Part shown: piece by piece, positions 1 to 9,109 of the stretch
How positions within the stretch are numbered: the stretch's first letter is position 1
How the letters are laid out: every line of letters starts with the position of its first letter
DNA from: Bacteroidetes bacterium UBA3022
GTDB lineage: Bacteria > Bacteroidota > Bacteroidia > Chitinophagales > BACL12
Direction of reading: 5' to 3'
DNA: 22,048 bases
NCBI GenBank assembly: GCA_002346225.1
Contig: DDYY01000070.1
Span: forward strand, 1 to 22,048
Position numbers and translations under genes: made by a program
The notes under the pieces: generated by a model
Told to the model about the DNA's origin: nothing
The model's input: the letters and a program-made list of their open reading frames with translations, nothing else
Databases searched by the model: none

Positions 1-3000
1 GGAGAGGATATTTTAGAAAATTAGTAAATAGTTCTAAAATAGAATTGCCATCAGATTTAAAACAGGACGATTACGCAGAAGTGCTCTATAAAAAAGTAGA
101 AAATCTGTTTCCAGAGGAAGCGCTTATCCACCGCATATCCCAACCAAAAGAAAATGAAATAGCTAAGGGCTTAGATACATTAAAAACATTGTTTGATAAA
201 AATGAAAAAGTATTTGGAATTGCAACATTTGATGAGCTCAAAACCGATGGACTAAGTGCCGCAGAAATTAAAAAACAGCAAGTACAATTCGAATCCATTG
301 ATAGGGTTTCAAAAATTCATCCGGGTTTAAAACTTAATGAAATTCTCAATGATAAAAACATTACAAATGCGGATAAAGGAATAAAGGTAACGGAACGCAT
401 AGGGCTATTGGACAAATTTGTCAAAAATAATTCCGAGGTTAATTTTCTTGCTATTAGTTGTACTCACGATAGTGAAGACGTCAAGAAACTTAATTTCCAG
501 GGGTTTAAACCGGAAGAAAAAACCATGGTGCTCAATTCGGTTAAATCCTATCAAAGGGTTTATTCTTTTACACAAGATATTGAACATACCGAAGCCATAA
601 TGGCGGCAGGGTTTCATTCGTCCTTCCATATTACCTCAGTAACGCTTCCAGAGTTTATTAAAACGACTAAATTAGAAGCGAAGCTTGCCACTAAATATTT
701 TGAAAATGCCCACATGGGTATCATCCGAACTACCGGAGTAATGGGGTCTATCTTAGACATACTTACAGGAAGTTTTGATTGGACTGCGGTGGGCAATTCA
801 AGCCCTGCAATTAAAGATTATCTCAAAGATATACCGGGATACCAAGATTTATTTGGTGATTTGGCATTTTGTGAATGTGAGCATTGTCAATCTATCTACT
901 CTCCGGCTGCCTATTTTGTAGATTTAATGCAGTTTGTGGACCGATATGTTACATCAAAACACTTTATAGGTGCGAAAACTAATCATGTTTTAAATCTAAA
1001 AGTAAGAAGGCCTGATTTATGGGCATTACCACTTACCTGTGAAAACACCAGTACGCTGGTTCCTTATCTGGATATTATTAATGAAATTCTTGAATCTTAC
1101 ATTGCGAAAAAGAAAGGATTTGCAGGAGACTTAAATAATCGCAATGCTGTCGAAGATTTTGTTTATAAACAAGAAATAGCTTTAGAGAAGCCAGGAGTTT
1201 GGAAAAACAACGTTCATTCATTCTCTCAACCTTTTCATCTGCCTTTAGAGTCTGTTTCAACTTATTTAAGCCATTTTGAAAAAACAAGGGAAGATATTGC
1301 TATTCTTTTGGCAAAACCACAAGATGAAATTTCCAAGTCGAGATTAAATCTTTCGGAGAAGGATTATCATTTGATTACAACGCCTGATGCATCACCGGCA
1401 TTCATCAACAGAGTTTATGGAATAACTTTTACCATAACGGCAGGAAAAATAACTCCGCTAAATGCCCAACTTCTACTAAAGCCAATAGGAATTAGCCGCA
1501 AAGAACTGGGTAGATTATTGAAAACCAAGTTTGTAACTAATAATGGGACTGATACTATCGTCATCCAAGGTGAAAAGATAGATGCTAATAGTATACAAAA
1601 CGATATTGAAAGAGTTAAGAATCTTACTTATGATGCACTTGACAGAGCACATCGTTTTGTAAGACTGTGGCGAAAAACCAACTGGAGTATTGAGGAATTG
1701 GATTTAATTTTATCAAATCTGGATACTGCGGGGGTTGCCTCAGGGATTGTCTCGGCCACTATATCAGCCATCGGAAATTTACTGCTTTTACAGGAAAAAT
1801 TAAAAATTTCTGTTGAAGAATTAATTGCTCTCTGCTTTAGAATTCCAACCACACAAACAATAGAGAACGAAAAACCGCTCTTTGATTTACTCTTCAATCA
1901 CGAAGATGTGGTGGCAACGGAAGGAAGCTATCCTAAGCCTGCAATAAAAATGATTCATCCAGCCTTGTCAATTGACAATTCAACGGCATCAGCGGAATAT
2001 TCATCTGCAAGGTTAATGGCTGGCCTTAATCGTTCTGATGACGAAGTGCTGTCATTGATTAAGAACCTTTCGGCTCCACTAGGTATCGTTGCTATTGATT
2101 CCGCCACGGAGAGTGATAGAGGGTTTAATCTGTCATTGGCTAATCTTTCACTTTTATACAAACATTCCAAAATAGCGGAGATACTTAAATTATCTATTGA
2201 AGATTTTTTCAGACTCATTCTATTAACACCTTCCATCCCCAATGGTTACCTTGAAAACACTAGTCATATCTCTGATATAATAGCTTTTCATGGGTGGTGG
2301 AAATCCGCAAACTTTTCTATCGATGAATTGAACTTTATAATAGAAAGTGGTGATATCTCCAGCCTGGAAAATTTCAAAGCAAAAGAAGAAATCACTTCTT
2401 ATATCCTTGAACAGTGCAAAACAACAAATGCCTTATTATTTGCAGAAACGGTTTTTGCATCCTTTGATGATATTACAGAAGGACAATCGAATGCCATCAT
2501 CCAGGCCAACCTTGCTGTCATAGAACAAGCTCCGGATGGGTCAAACTTTTGGTTAAAGCCTTCTTACGATCCTGATACACCACTTATTTTGCCTGCTGGA
2601 ACTACCGTCCCTGAAGGTGAGATCAGAATATTCTTAAACAATTACCATCCTCAATATTTAGTGCCTCATTTTTTGTCAGGCCAATTAGGTTTGACCGAAG
2701 ACTCACTTAAAAAACTAATAAGCTCTTTGGCAATAGATTTAGATGAGGATGCTTTAACCTTGGAATTACAAGGTTCAACTACTCCTGCAGTTGTCATACC
2801 TGCTCTGGTTGAAAAATTGCTTCCGCTAAGCATTTTGTTCAAAGACAAAAAGTTCACCACCGAAGCTGTGAGCTATGTGTTGGATCATTTAGCTATTTTC
2901 GGTATAGCTGATGCTGACAATTTCAGCATTAACAATATTCAGAGGCTCCAGTCCTATATCAATCATATAATTTTGAATGAAGATGGAAGTCACAATATTA

Positions 3001-6000
3001 TTACGATCGGTGAAGTATTGGATTCTTTTGTTAATGCTACCCAATACCAAACATCAGATCAGGAAAAACTTGCTGCTCTTCTTCACACGAAGCCAGAACT
3101 ATTGATTACAATACATCCGGTAGCTCCACCTGCAGCTAATGCAATTGAGGCATTGGATAATTATCGGAAGCTAGTTGCTTTCTGTGGTTATATTGGCATA
3201 GGAGGCGATGTGTTACCCAAAATTATTGCCAATTCGTTTGATGAGCTAAATGAAGCCACCAATTCAATACTTGCTGCCTTTAGAAGCAAATACAAAACTG
3301 AGAGTGAAAGAAAAGAGAAGTTAGAAAAATATCAGGATAAACTTAGGGGCAAAAAAAGAGCATCACTTACAACCTACCTTATTCATTCGGGATTTTCACA
3401 GTTTGAAAATGAAAACGATCTTTTCCATTACTTCCTTATAGATACAGAATTGGAAGGTTGTGCCAGAACTTCTAGATTAGTGGCAGCCACAATGAGTTTG
3501 CAATTGTACATCCACCGCATACTTTTGAATCTTGAACAGGATGATAAAGAACCCGGTACTGCCGGAAGAGTCCATGTTCAGGCTGATGATATTCCGGGTG
3601 ATGAATGGCCGTGGCGAAAAAATTATAGGGTATGGGAGGCCAATCGAAAAGTATTTTTATACCCCGAAAACTATATTGAACCTGAATTAAGAGATGATAA
3701 ATCGCCACTATTCAAAGAACTAGAAAATGAACTTTTACAACAAGAAATCAATGCAGATACGGTTCTGGATGCTTACGCTAAATATATGCGTGGTTTTGAT
3801 GAAGTAGCCCATTTAAAAATTGCTGGTTCCTACCATGAAAAAGATGAAGAAAGTGAAACCGATGTATTGCATCTGTTTGGTGTAACTGCTGATGAACCAC
3901 CAATGTATTATTACCGAAAGGTTGAAAATATTTATTATGCTGAAAAAAATGACAATAGAGGTGTTGTTTGGAATCCTTGGGAAAAAATTAATGTGCAAAT
4001 ACCCGTAAGAAAGGTAGCCCCTATTACTTATAATGGACGACTTCATGTATTTTGGGTGAGGGTCACTACTTTGGCAAATACGGTTTTTGATAGCAATCGC
4101 TCAATTTTCACAGGGTACAGTCATAAATATTCTATTGAATTTACAACCCTTAAACTAGATGGTACATGGACACCACCTCAAAAATTAAATTTGAAGGATT
4201 GTTATCCATTTCAAGGAAATGGTGTTATTCATGACCCACTAGCTGAAAATTCTGAAAGGGCAAAATTCTTTGAAGCTTTAAGCATTAATTTTCCATTTTT
4301 CAATAATAGTGGTTTAAGTCAGGCAATTACGGATTTAAGAACTCCTAGGTATGATACTAGACCTCATCATGGTCCAATTGATGAGTATACTTTAAATGGT
4401 TTTTTATGGGATCAGGTATATCCTTATGTTGATTCTTCGAAAGGATTAATATTGACTGGGGCTGGATACCAAATGAGAGCTGTGATCGATTTATATAACT
4501 TGAAACTCATAAGGTCTGGTGGTAGAAGGGCTTCATTCGAAAATGATCCGGTTCGTGAAGCATGGAATATTCAACATGAAGAGTATTATAGATTTACAAG
4601 TGAGAATAAAGTTGTAGAAAAATCTGGGGATCGTCTTTACAGAGCAATTACGTCTAAATTTAGGGTTTTTGATGACTATGCCTATGGTGAACTTATTACT
4701 AATACAACAAAATCAAATTCGCTACTTGAACGGCTATGGGATCCAGCAACTTTAAATCACACATTTAATAATATCCGACAAGATGAGATAGCTGTCCTTT
4801 CAGCTGGTAGTATAGTTCAGATCATCAATGGTGCTTATGGAGATGCGATTATAGATGCACAAGGAGATCTATTACTTTTACAAGGTACACCTATTGATGG
4901 CAATGGATTTGTTTTAAAAAGATTAGGCACTACCTTAAGCGAAACACTTACCAGAACCTTGTTTACAAGTGGGGTAGAAACAACTTTGAGCATTGAAACT
5001 CAAAAAGCTTTAAAAGAAGCAGAAACTCCTATTACCATTACTAATAACAGAATAGAGAATCTGGTTGTAAGAAATAAAATTGATTTTAAAGGAGCTTATG
5101 GAAATTATTATCGTGAAATATTCTTCCATATACCCTTTTTACTTGCCAACCATTTAAACAGTCAGGGTAAATATGCCGAAGCTCAAAAATGGTATCATTA
5201 CATCTTTAATCCTTCTGCTACCGAGGTGATTGATTTTTCTGCTCCAGGCCTGACAGCAGCCCAAAAGAAAAAAATGGCTTTGGACAGAAACTGGCAATAC
5301 CTGGAATTCAGGGAAATTGATACCCAAAAACTCCGAGACCAGTTGAACGACAAGCAAGCAATAGAAGTTTATAAAAAAGACCCTTTCAATCCACATGCAA
5401 TAGCCCGTCTTCGGATGAGTGCTTACCAAAAGAGTATTGTAATGAAATACATCGATAACCTGTTGGATTGGGGAGATCAGTTGTTTACTCAGGATACTAT
5501 GGAATCAATTAATGAAGCTACTCTATTGTATATCATTGCCAAGGAAATAATGGGTGAACGACCTGTTCAAATAGGTGAATGTGGCGAAGGAAAAGTAAAT
5601 CCAAAAACTTACGAGAATATCCAACCCCTATTAAATAAAGGTTCTGAATTTTTGGCTGAGCTAGAAAGCTATACCGTTGTTAGAACCCCACGTAAGGTTT
5701 TAAAAAGCAATAAACATCGGGTTTTTGAAAACGCATTCATTAAAGAGAAGTCAAATAAAGTAGCTTCTGATGTCAAATACTCCAAAGCAATTACCTATTC
5801 TTCGAATGTTTATGGCGTAAATCCTAAAGAATTAAATCAATTAAAAGCCGTTGAAGCTAAATATCTGCCGGAAGTGAATATAAAACCGGTGAACGATAAA
5901 GTGACGGGTGCTTTTGCGAAGGGAACCATCAGAGGCCTAGACTGGAAGAAAGATTCTATTTACGTAAAGGACAGATTTAGAATTCCTTCTTTTGGTATAA

Positions 6001-8168
6001 GTATTATAAAACATGTCTCACCGGTCTTCTGTGTTCCAGGCAACAAAGATTTATTGGATTATTATAACAGGGTAGATGATCGTTTGTACAAAATCAGAAA
6101 CTGTATGAACATTCAAGGACAAAGAAGGCAGCTCGCTTTGTTCGCTCCGGAAATAGACCCACGTTTATTGGTAAGAGCAAGAGCAGCCGGACTTTCTTTG
6201 GATGATATTTTAAACTCTATCAGCGGCAATCTGCCTCCTTACCGCTTTGCCTATATTCTTGAAAAAGCAAAGGCATTTACCTCGGTTGTACAAAGTTTTG
6301 GGGCTTCTCTATTAAGTGCCATTGAAAAGAAAAACGGAGAAGAATTGTCCTTGCTGCGAATGACGCAACAGCAAAATATTTTGGAAATGGCTTCGAAGAG
6401 CAGAATGCTGGAGATCAAAAGTGCAGAGGAGGGAATAAAAGCATTAAATGACAGAATTGAATCGTTAAATTATCAGATTGGTTATTATGATGGTTTGATT
6501 TCTGAAAATAGAAATGGTTGGGAATGGGCACAGTCTGCTAGTAGGCACACCTCCTCTATAATTACAGGTGTCGCTCTTCCTCTATGGAGTTTAACGGGGG
6601 TATTCGGTTTAATCCCACAGGTTGGCTCTCCATTCGCAATGAAATACGGAGGTGTTGAATTAAAGGGTGGTGCAGAAGGCTTTGCTAAAGCAGTAGATAC
6701 TTTATCAGCATTGAGTGAAGCTGTAGCTGCTTCTACAGGTTTAGAAGCAGGTTTTGATCGAAGATCAGAAGGCTGGAAACACCAGAAGAAACTAATGCAA
6801 AATGAGTTAAAGCAATCAGAAAAAAACCTCGTTGCATCTGAAATTAGAAGAGATATTCTAATTGAGTCTGAAAAAATGCATCAAAAGAATATACAGCACA
6901 ATCAAGATGTGATGGATTTCTATGGCGAAAAGTTCTCCAATCTAGGTCTTTACACTTATCTGTCTTCCACAATGCAACGTTTGTTCAGAGAGGCTTATAA
7001 TAATGCGTTGTCTATTGCAAGATTAGCGGAGCAAGCTTATAAATTTGAAAAAGACGATAACAACATCTTTATTGATGGCAGTTACTTCGATTCTTCCAGA
7101 GCAGGTCTTTTAGCAGGAGAACGATTACAAATGGCATTACAAGCCATGGAAAGACGTTACTTAGAAACCAATTACAGAAAGAATGAAATTGACCAAGCAT
7201 TCTCGTTGACACAAATAAATCCTGCAGCACTTATGCTCTTAAAACAAACAGGAACTTGTGATTTCAGCATTCCGGAAATTTTCTTTGATTTGTTTTATCC
7301 TGGCCAATACAGAAGGAAAATACAATCGGTGAGGTTAACAATTCCATCAATAACAGGACCTTACACTAATGTAAGCGCAACCTTGTCATTAACTGGAAGT
7401 CAAATACGTATGGAGCCTAATTTAGGAGCAGGCGAACTGAAAGAGGTGCCTAAATCAAGAACAACAATTATTTCTACTAGTACAGCACAGAATGACGCAG
7501 GCGTATTCCAACTTAATTTCCGGGATGATCGCTATATGCCGTTTGAAGGTGCAGGTGCCTTAAGCTCTTGGAAATTATCCCTCCCTAAAAACTTCAGACA
7601 GTTCGATTACAGCACCATAAATGATATTATTATCCATGTGAGCTATACTGCTGAATATGATGAATTGTTTAGGGATAATGTGGAAAAAGCGAATGGAGAA
7701 ATAGAGACCCTATTGAAGTCTAATTCATCTCCAATGCGTAGAATGATTAGTCTAAGACAAGAATTCTCGAATGCCTTCCACAGATTAACTGAACAGGCTG
7801 TTAATAATCCGGTACTGATAAAAATTGAGAATAAGCATTTTCCATTGTTTATGAATGGCCGAGATTTAAAAGTTACCAAAGCGAAGTTGCTTTTAGTAAC
7901 ACCGATTGGTCAAACAACTGCAGGTGTGAATATTAGTATTAATACGATTCCACAGACTGGATTTGCAAAAGACCCCGCATTAGGTGATTTGTTGGCCAAA
8001 GATTTAGATTTAAACTTATTCAATGCAGGAATTCTCAAGGAACAAACGGTTTCAATTACTGCTGGAGGAGATTTGTCACCATCGGCACCTGCTGTTGGTC
8101 AGATTTCTGCTATTGATACAGAAAAATTAGAGGATATTGTATTGTATATAGAGTATAAGATTGGATAA
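1..8168 (+). CDS. Tc toxin A subunit (TcA/TcdA-like), 5' end outside window
   Basis: TcA subunits form the large pentameric bell of ABC (Tc) toxins: they bind the target cell, form a translocation channel, and dock the TcB-TcC cocoon that carries the toxic payload. Numbering here counts the TTG at 45 as residue 1. The reading frame is open from base 3, so TTG 45 is only the first start-like codon and the true start lies upstream. Visible parts, in order: a VRP1-type region with C276, C278, C281 followed by SPAAYFVDLMQ; a long helical shell; an ABC-toxin-N-like segment (about 1089-1165, ending LQLYIHRILLNLE); a neuraminidase-like region from about 1188, including RLHVFWVRV near 1330; the helical pore-forming region (about 2100-2330, starting around NGWEWAQSASRH 2156); GLLAGERL near 2354; and the C-terminal TcB-binding region with GPYTNVSATLSL (about 2435-2707). 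Length fits the family. No TcB or TcC gene follows. The gene is AT-rich compared with everything after about 9 kb, suggesting transfer. The target organism is unknown. Confidence 0.93.
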   Translation, partial: RGYFRKLVNSSKIELPSDLKQDDYAEVLYKKVENLFPEEALIHRISQPKENEIAKGLDTLKTLFDKNEKVFGIATFDELKTDGLSAAEIKKQQVQFESIDRVSKIHPGLKLNEILNDKNITNADKGIKVTERIGLLDKFVKNNSEVNFLAISCTHDSEDVKKLNFQGFKPEEKTMVLNSVKSYQRVYSFTQDIEHTEAIMAAGFHSSFHITSVTLPEFIKTTKLEAKLATKYFENAHMGIIRTTGVMGSILDILTGSFDWTAVGNSSPAIKDYLKDIPGYQDLFGDLAFCECEHCQSIYSPAAYFVDLMQFVDRYVTSKHFIGAKTNHVLNLKVRRPDLWALPLTCENTSTLVPYLDIINEILESYIAKKKGFAGDLNNRNAVEDFVYKQEIALEKPGVWKNNVHSFSQPFHLPLESVSTYLSHFEKTREDIAILLAKPQDEISKSRLNLSEKDYHLITTPDASPAFINRVYGITFTITAGKITPLNAQLLLKPIGISRKELGRLLKTKFVTNNGTDTIVIQGEKIDANSIQNDIERVKNLTYDALDRAHRFVRLWRKTNWSIEELDLILSNLDTAGVASGIVSATISAIGNLLLLQEKLKISVEELIALCFRIPTTQTIENEKPLFDLLFNHEDVVATEGSYPKPAIKMIHPALSIDNSTASAEYSSARLMAGLNRSDDEVLSLIKNLSAPLGIVAIDSATESDRGFNLSLANLSLLYKHSKIAEILKLSIEDFFRLILLTPSIPNGYLENTSHISDIIAFHGWWKSANFSIDELNFIIESGDISSLENFKAKEEITSYILEQCKTTNALLFAETVFASFDDITEGQSNAIIQANLAVIEQAPDGSNFWLKPSYDPDTPLILPAGTTVPEGEIRIFLNNYHPQYLVPHFLSGQLGLTEDSLKKLISSLAIDLDEDALTLELQGSTTPAVVIPALVEKLLPLSILFKDKKFTTEAVSYVLDHLAIFGIADADNFSINNIQRLQSYINHIILNEDGSHNIITIGEVLDSFVNATQYQTSDQEKLAALLHTKPELLITIHPVAPPAANAIEALDNYRKLVAFCGYIGIGGDVLPKIIANSFDELNEATNSILAAFRSKYKTESERKEKLEKYQDKLRGKKRASLTTYLIHSGFSQFENENDLFHYFLIDTELEGCARTSRLVAATMSLQLYIHRILLNLEQDDKEPGTAGRVHVQADDIPGDEWPWRKNYRVWEANRKVFLYPENYIEPELRDDKSPLFKELENELLQQEINADTVLDAYAKYMRGFDEVAHLKIAGSYHEKDEESETDVLHLFGVTADEPPMYYYRKVENIYYAEKNDNRGVVWNPWEKINVQIPVRKVAPITYNGRLHVFWVRVTTLANTVFDSNRSIFTGYSHKYSIEFTTLKLDGTWTPPQKLNLKDCYPFQGNGVIHDPLAENSERAKFFEALSINFPFFNNSGLSQAITDLRTPRYDTRPHHGPIDEYTLNGFLWDQVYPYVDSSKGLILTGAGYQMRAVIDLYNLKLIRSGGRRASFENDPVREAWNIQHEEYYRFTSENKVVEKSGDRLYRAITSKFRVFDDYAYGELITNTTKSNSLLERLWDPATLNHTFNNIRQDEIAVLSAGSIVQIINGAYGDAIIDAQGDLLLLQGTPIDGNGFVLKRLGTTLSETLTRTLFTSGVETTLSIETQKALKEAETPITITNNRIENLVVRNKIDFKGAYGNYYREIFFHIPFLLANHLNSQGKYAEAQKWYHYIFNPSATEVIDFSAPGLTAAQKKKMALDRNWQYLEFREIDTQKLRDQLNDKQAIEVYKKDPFNPHAIARLRMSAYQKSIVMKYIDNLLDWGDQLFTQDTMESINEATLLYIIAKEIMGERPVQIGECGEGKVNPKTYENIQPLLNKGSEFLAELESYTVVRTPRKVLKSNKHRVFENAFIKEKSNKVASDVKYSKAITYSSNVYGVNPKELNQLKAVEAKYLPEVNIKPVNDKVTGAFAKGTIRGLDWKKDSIYVKDRFRIPSFGISIIKHVSPVFCVPGNKDLLDYYNRVDDRLYKIRNCMNIQGQRRQLALFAPEIDPRLLVRARAAGLSLDDILNSISGNLPPYRFAYILEKAKAFTSVVQSFGASLLSAIEKKNGEELSLLRMTQQQNILEMASKSRMLEIKSAEEGIKALNDRIESLNYQIGYYDGLISENRNGWEWAQSASRHTSSIITGVALPLWSLTGVFGLIPQVGSPFAMKYGGVELKGGAEGFAKAVDTLSALSEAVAASTGLEAGFDRRSEGWKHQKKLMQNELKQSEKNLVASEIRRDILIESEKMHQKNIQHNQDVMDFYGEKFSNLGLYTYLSSTMQRLFREAYNNALSIARLAEQAYKFEKDDNNIFIDGSYFDSSRAGLLAGERLQMALQAMERRYLETNYRKNEIDQAFSLTQINPAALMLLKQTGTCDFSIPEIFFDLFYPGQYRRKIQSVRLTIPSITGPYTNVSATLSLTGSQIRMEPNLGAGELKEVPKSRTTIISTSTAQNDAGVFQLNFRDDRYMPFEGAGALSSWKLSLPKNFRQFDYSTINDIIIHVSYTAEYDELFRDNVEKANGEIETLLKSNSSPMRRMISLRQEFSNAFHRLTEQAVNNPVLIKIENKHFPLFMNGRDLKVTKAKLLLVTPIGQTTAGVNISINTIPQTGFAKDPALGDLLAKDLDLNLFNAGILKEQTVSITAGGDLSPSAPAVGQISAIDTEKLEDIVLYIEYKIG

Positions 8169-8176
8169 TAAAATAT

Positions 8177-8210
8177 GGGTTGGGGATAAAATATTGTCCT
8201 CAACCCTTTT
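8177..8210 (+). terminator. Intrinsic terminator of the TcA gene
   Basis: Eight bases after the TAA stop, GGGTTGGGGATAA (8177-8189) pairs with TTGTCCTCAACCC (8194-8206). The stem is 13 bp with G-T wobbles, the loop is AATA, and TTTT (8207-8210) follows directly. This is a classic Rho-independent layout. It closes the toxin transcript, so nothing downstream is expected to be co-transcribed with it efficiently. Confidence 0.8.
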
Positions 8211-8277
8211 GCAAGCACATTGCCAAAGCCGCACTAGCCAACGCTAAATCCAAAACTTTGTCAAAGAGCTTGCAAAA
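8207..8277. repeat. Imperfect 22-nt inverted repeat, first hairpin of a non-coding element
   Basis: TTTTGCAAGC (8207-8216) is the exact reverse complement of GCTTGCAAAA (8268-8277). The match extends inward to 22 nt per arm (8207-8228 against 8256-8277) with three mismatches, around a 27-nt centre. The outer arm starts exactly on the T-tract of the toxin terminator. Together with the second hairpin downstream it fills most of the 380-base stretch between the toxin stop and the next gene. I see no convincing protein in this stretch. Confidence 0.7.
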
Positions 8278-8386
8278 CCACCACAGAAGAAAAAGAAATT
8301 TTAAAAATGCTCCATCGCACGACAGAAAGACAATGAAAGAAACAGCAACAAATAGACTGACAAACCACGGCAGACAAGGAAGCACT

Positions 8387-8484
8387 GGTGGTAACATCAC
8401 CTATACGCAAGCAGGGGTTTTGTGCTTCGTAGGACAGGTAAGTGGTAAAAATCCCTGCCTGCGTATAGCTGAGAACCGTTAGAC
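8387..8484. repeat. Long hairpin element with attC-like ends (possible recombination site)
   Basis: The arms ctatacgcaagcaggg (8401-8416) and ccctgcctgcgtatag (8453-8468) are inverted repeats matching at 15 of 16 positions, with a 36-nt loop that can pair further (TTTT 8418-8421 with AAAA 8447-8450). Outside the arms lie GGTAAC (8390-8395) and GTTAGAC (8478-8484). GTTAGAC fits the GTTRRRY R-prime box of integron attC sites. The left box matches RYYYAAC only in its AAC core. The size (about 95 nt) and imperfect palindrome resemble an attC site, but it could equally be another dispersed Bacteroidota repeat. No integrase gene is in the window. Confidence 0.5.
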
Positions 8485-8548
8485 GGACAGTGAATTGCTT
8501 TCTAATCCCGCATTACTCATACCCAACCTTCACCACCAATAGCCTTAA

Positions 8549-8890
8549 ATGAACCCCAAGAATAAAATCATACGCACCTGGAAAGGATGGACATCATTGG
8601 AAAACGCTCTGGTCTATGAAAATATGCTGGTTCAGGAGGTGTTTCCCGCAGTGAAAAGAAAAGGGGTGGAAGGCTTGGAGAAGGTCAGCATTTCCACCAA
8701 GGAAAAGACGGATGAGGTGGAGTTTTTTCTGGTGCTTCAATTTGATTCCCTGGAATCCGTAAAGATGTTCGCTGGCGAAGATTATGAGAGGGCTTATATC
8801 CCTGATAATGCAAAACAGGTTTTATCGAGATATGAGGAAACGGCTGACCATTTCGAATTGAAAGAGGAATTATGGCTGCATGAATCATAA
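8549..8890 (+). CDS. Antibiotic biosynthesis monooxygenase (ABM)-like protein
   Basis: A 113-residue protein of the dimeric alpha/beta-barrel ABM type. The family includes cofactor-less monooxygenases, haem-degrading enzymes and many proteins of unknown role. The visible pattern is family-like throughout: RTWKGWTSLENALVYENML at the start, then FPAVKRKGVEGLEKVSI, a central strand VEFFLVLQFDSLESVKMFAGEDYE, and RYEETADHFEL near the end, where relatives have a similar D-x-x-x-x-H-[YF]-E. Length matches a single-domain member. ATG 8549 is preceded by TTAA without a Shine-Dalgarno sequence, which is common in Bacteroidota. The gene stands alone, 64 bases after the attC-like box and before a zone of gene debris. 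Substrate and physiological role cannot be read from the sequence. Confidence 0.8.
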   Translation: MNPKNKIIRTWKGWTSLENALVYENMLVQEVFPAVKRKGVEGLEKVSISTKEKTDEVEFFLVLQFDSLESVKMFAGEDYERAYIPDNAKQVLSRYEETADHFELKEELWLHES

Positions 8891-8963
8891 ATAATGGTCA
8901 ACTCAGCATAGGAGTCATCCCTTTGCCGGAAAACCTATACAAACCATCACCGTACATACCTTC

Positions 8964-9109
8964 ATGAAACTCGTACCCTTCTTTTAGTCATACTACTTGC
9001 ATCCTGCGCCTCGAAGTAGGAGGTAATCATCCGGGATGTTCATATTATGGACATCACAACTTTTGCTAATTATACTACTTTGCCCAATGGAGATAGGATT
9101 TGCTGGTAG
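8964..9109 (+). pseudogene. Broken lipoprotein start, possibly an amidohydrolase N-terminus
   Basis: ATG 8964 opens MKLVPFF and stops at once. Adding one base in the A-run after the ATG would give MKTRTLLLVILLASCASK, a textbook lipoprotein signal with lipobox LASC. In that shifted frame (codons from 8966) a TAG at 9017-9019 interrupts, after which EVIIRDVHIMDITT can be read up to DRICW and a TAG at 9107-9109. The pattern of a lipobox followed by VIIRDVHIMD resembles the beginning of secreted amidohydrolases of the imidazolonepropionase-like group. With one frameshift, one internal stop and only about 45 codons, this is a remnant and not a working gene. The signal-peptide reading is firmer than the amidohydrolase reading. 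Confidence 0.42.

Noticed and set aside
8180..8482. 100-residue plus-strand reading frame between the toxin and the ABM gene
   Set aside because: It spans both inverted-repeat hairpins, has a biased composition rich in N, K, H and R with no recognisable domain, and its ends coincide with the structured element. I treat the stretch as non-coding repeat.
9076..9089. TACTTTGC followed by ATG 9087 as a promoter and start for a small gene
   Set aside because: It matches the -7 consensus poorly, and the frame from ATG 9087 ends after about 40 codons without any motif, out of frame with the channel sequence.
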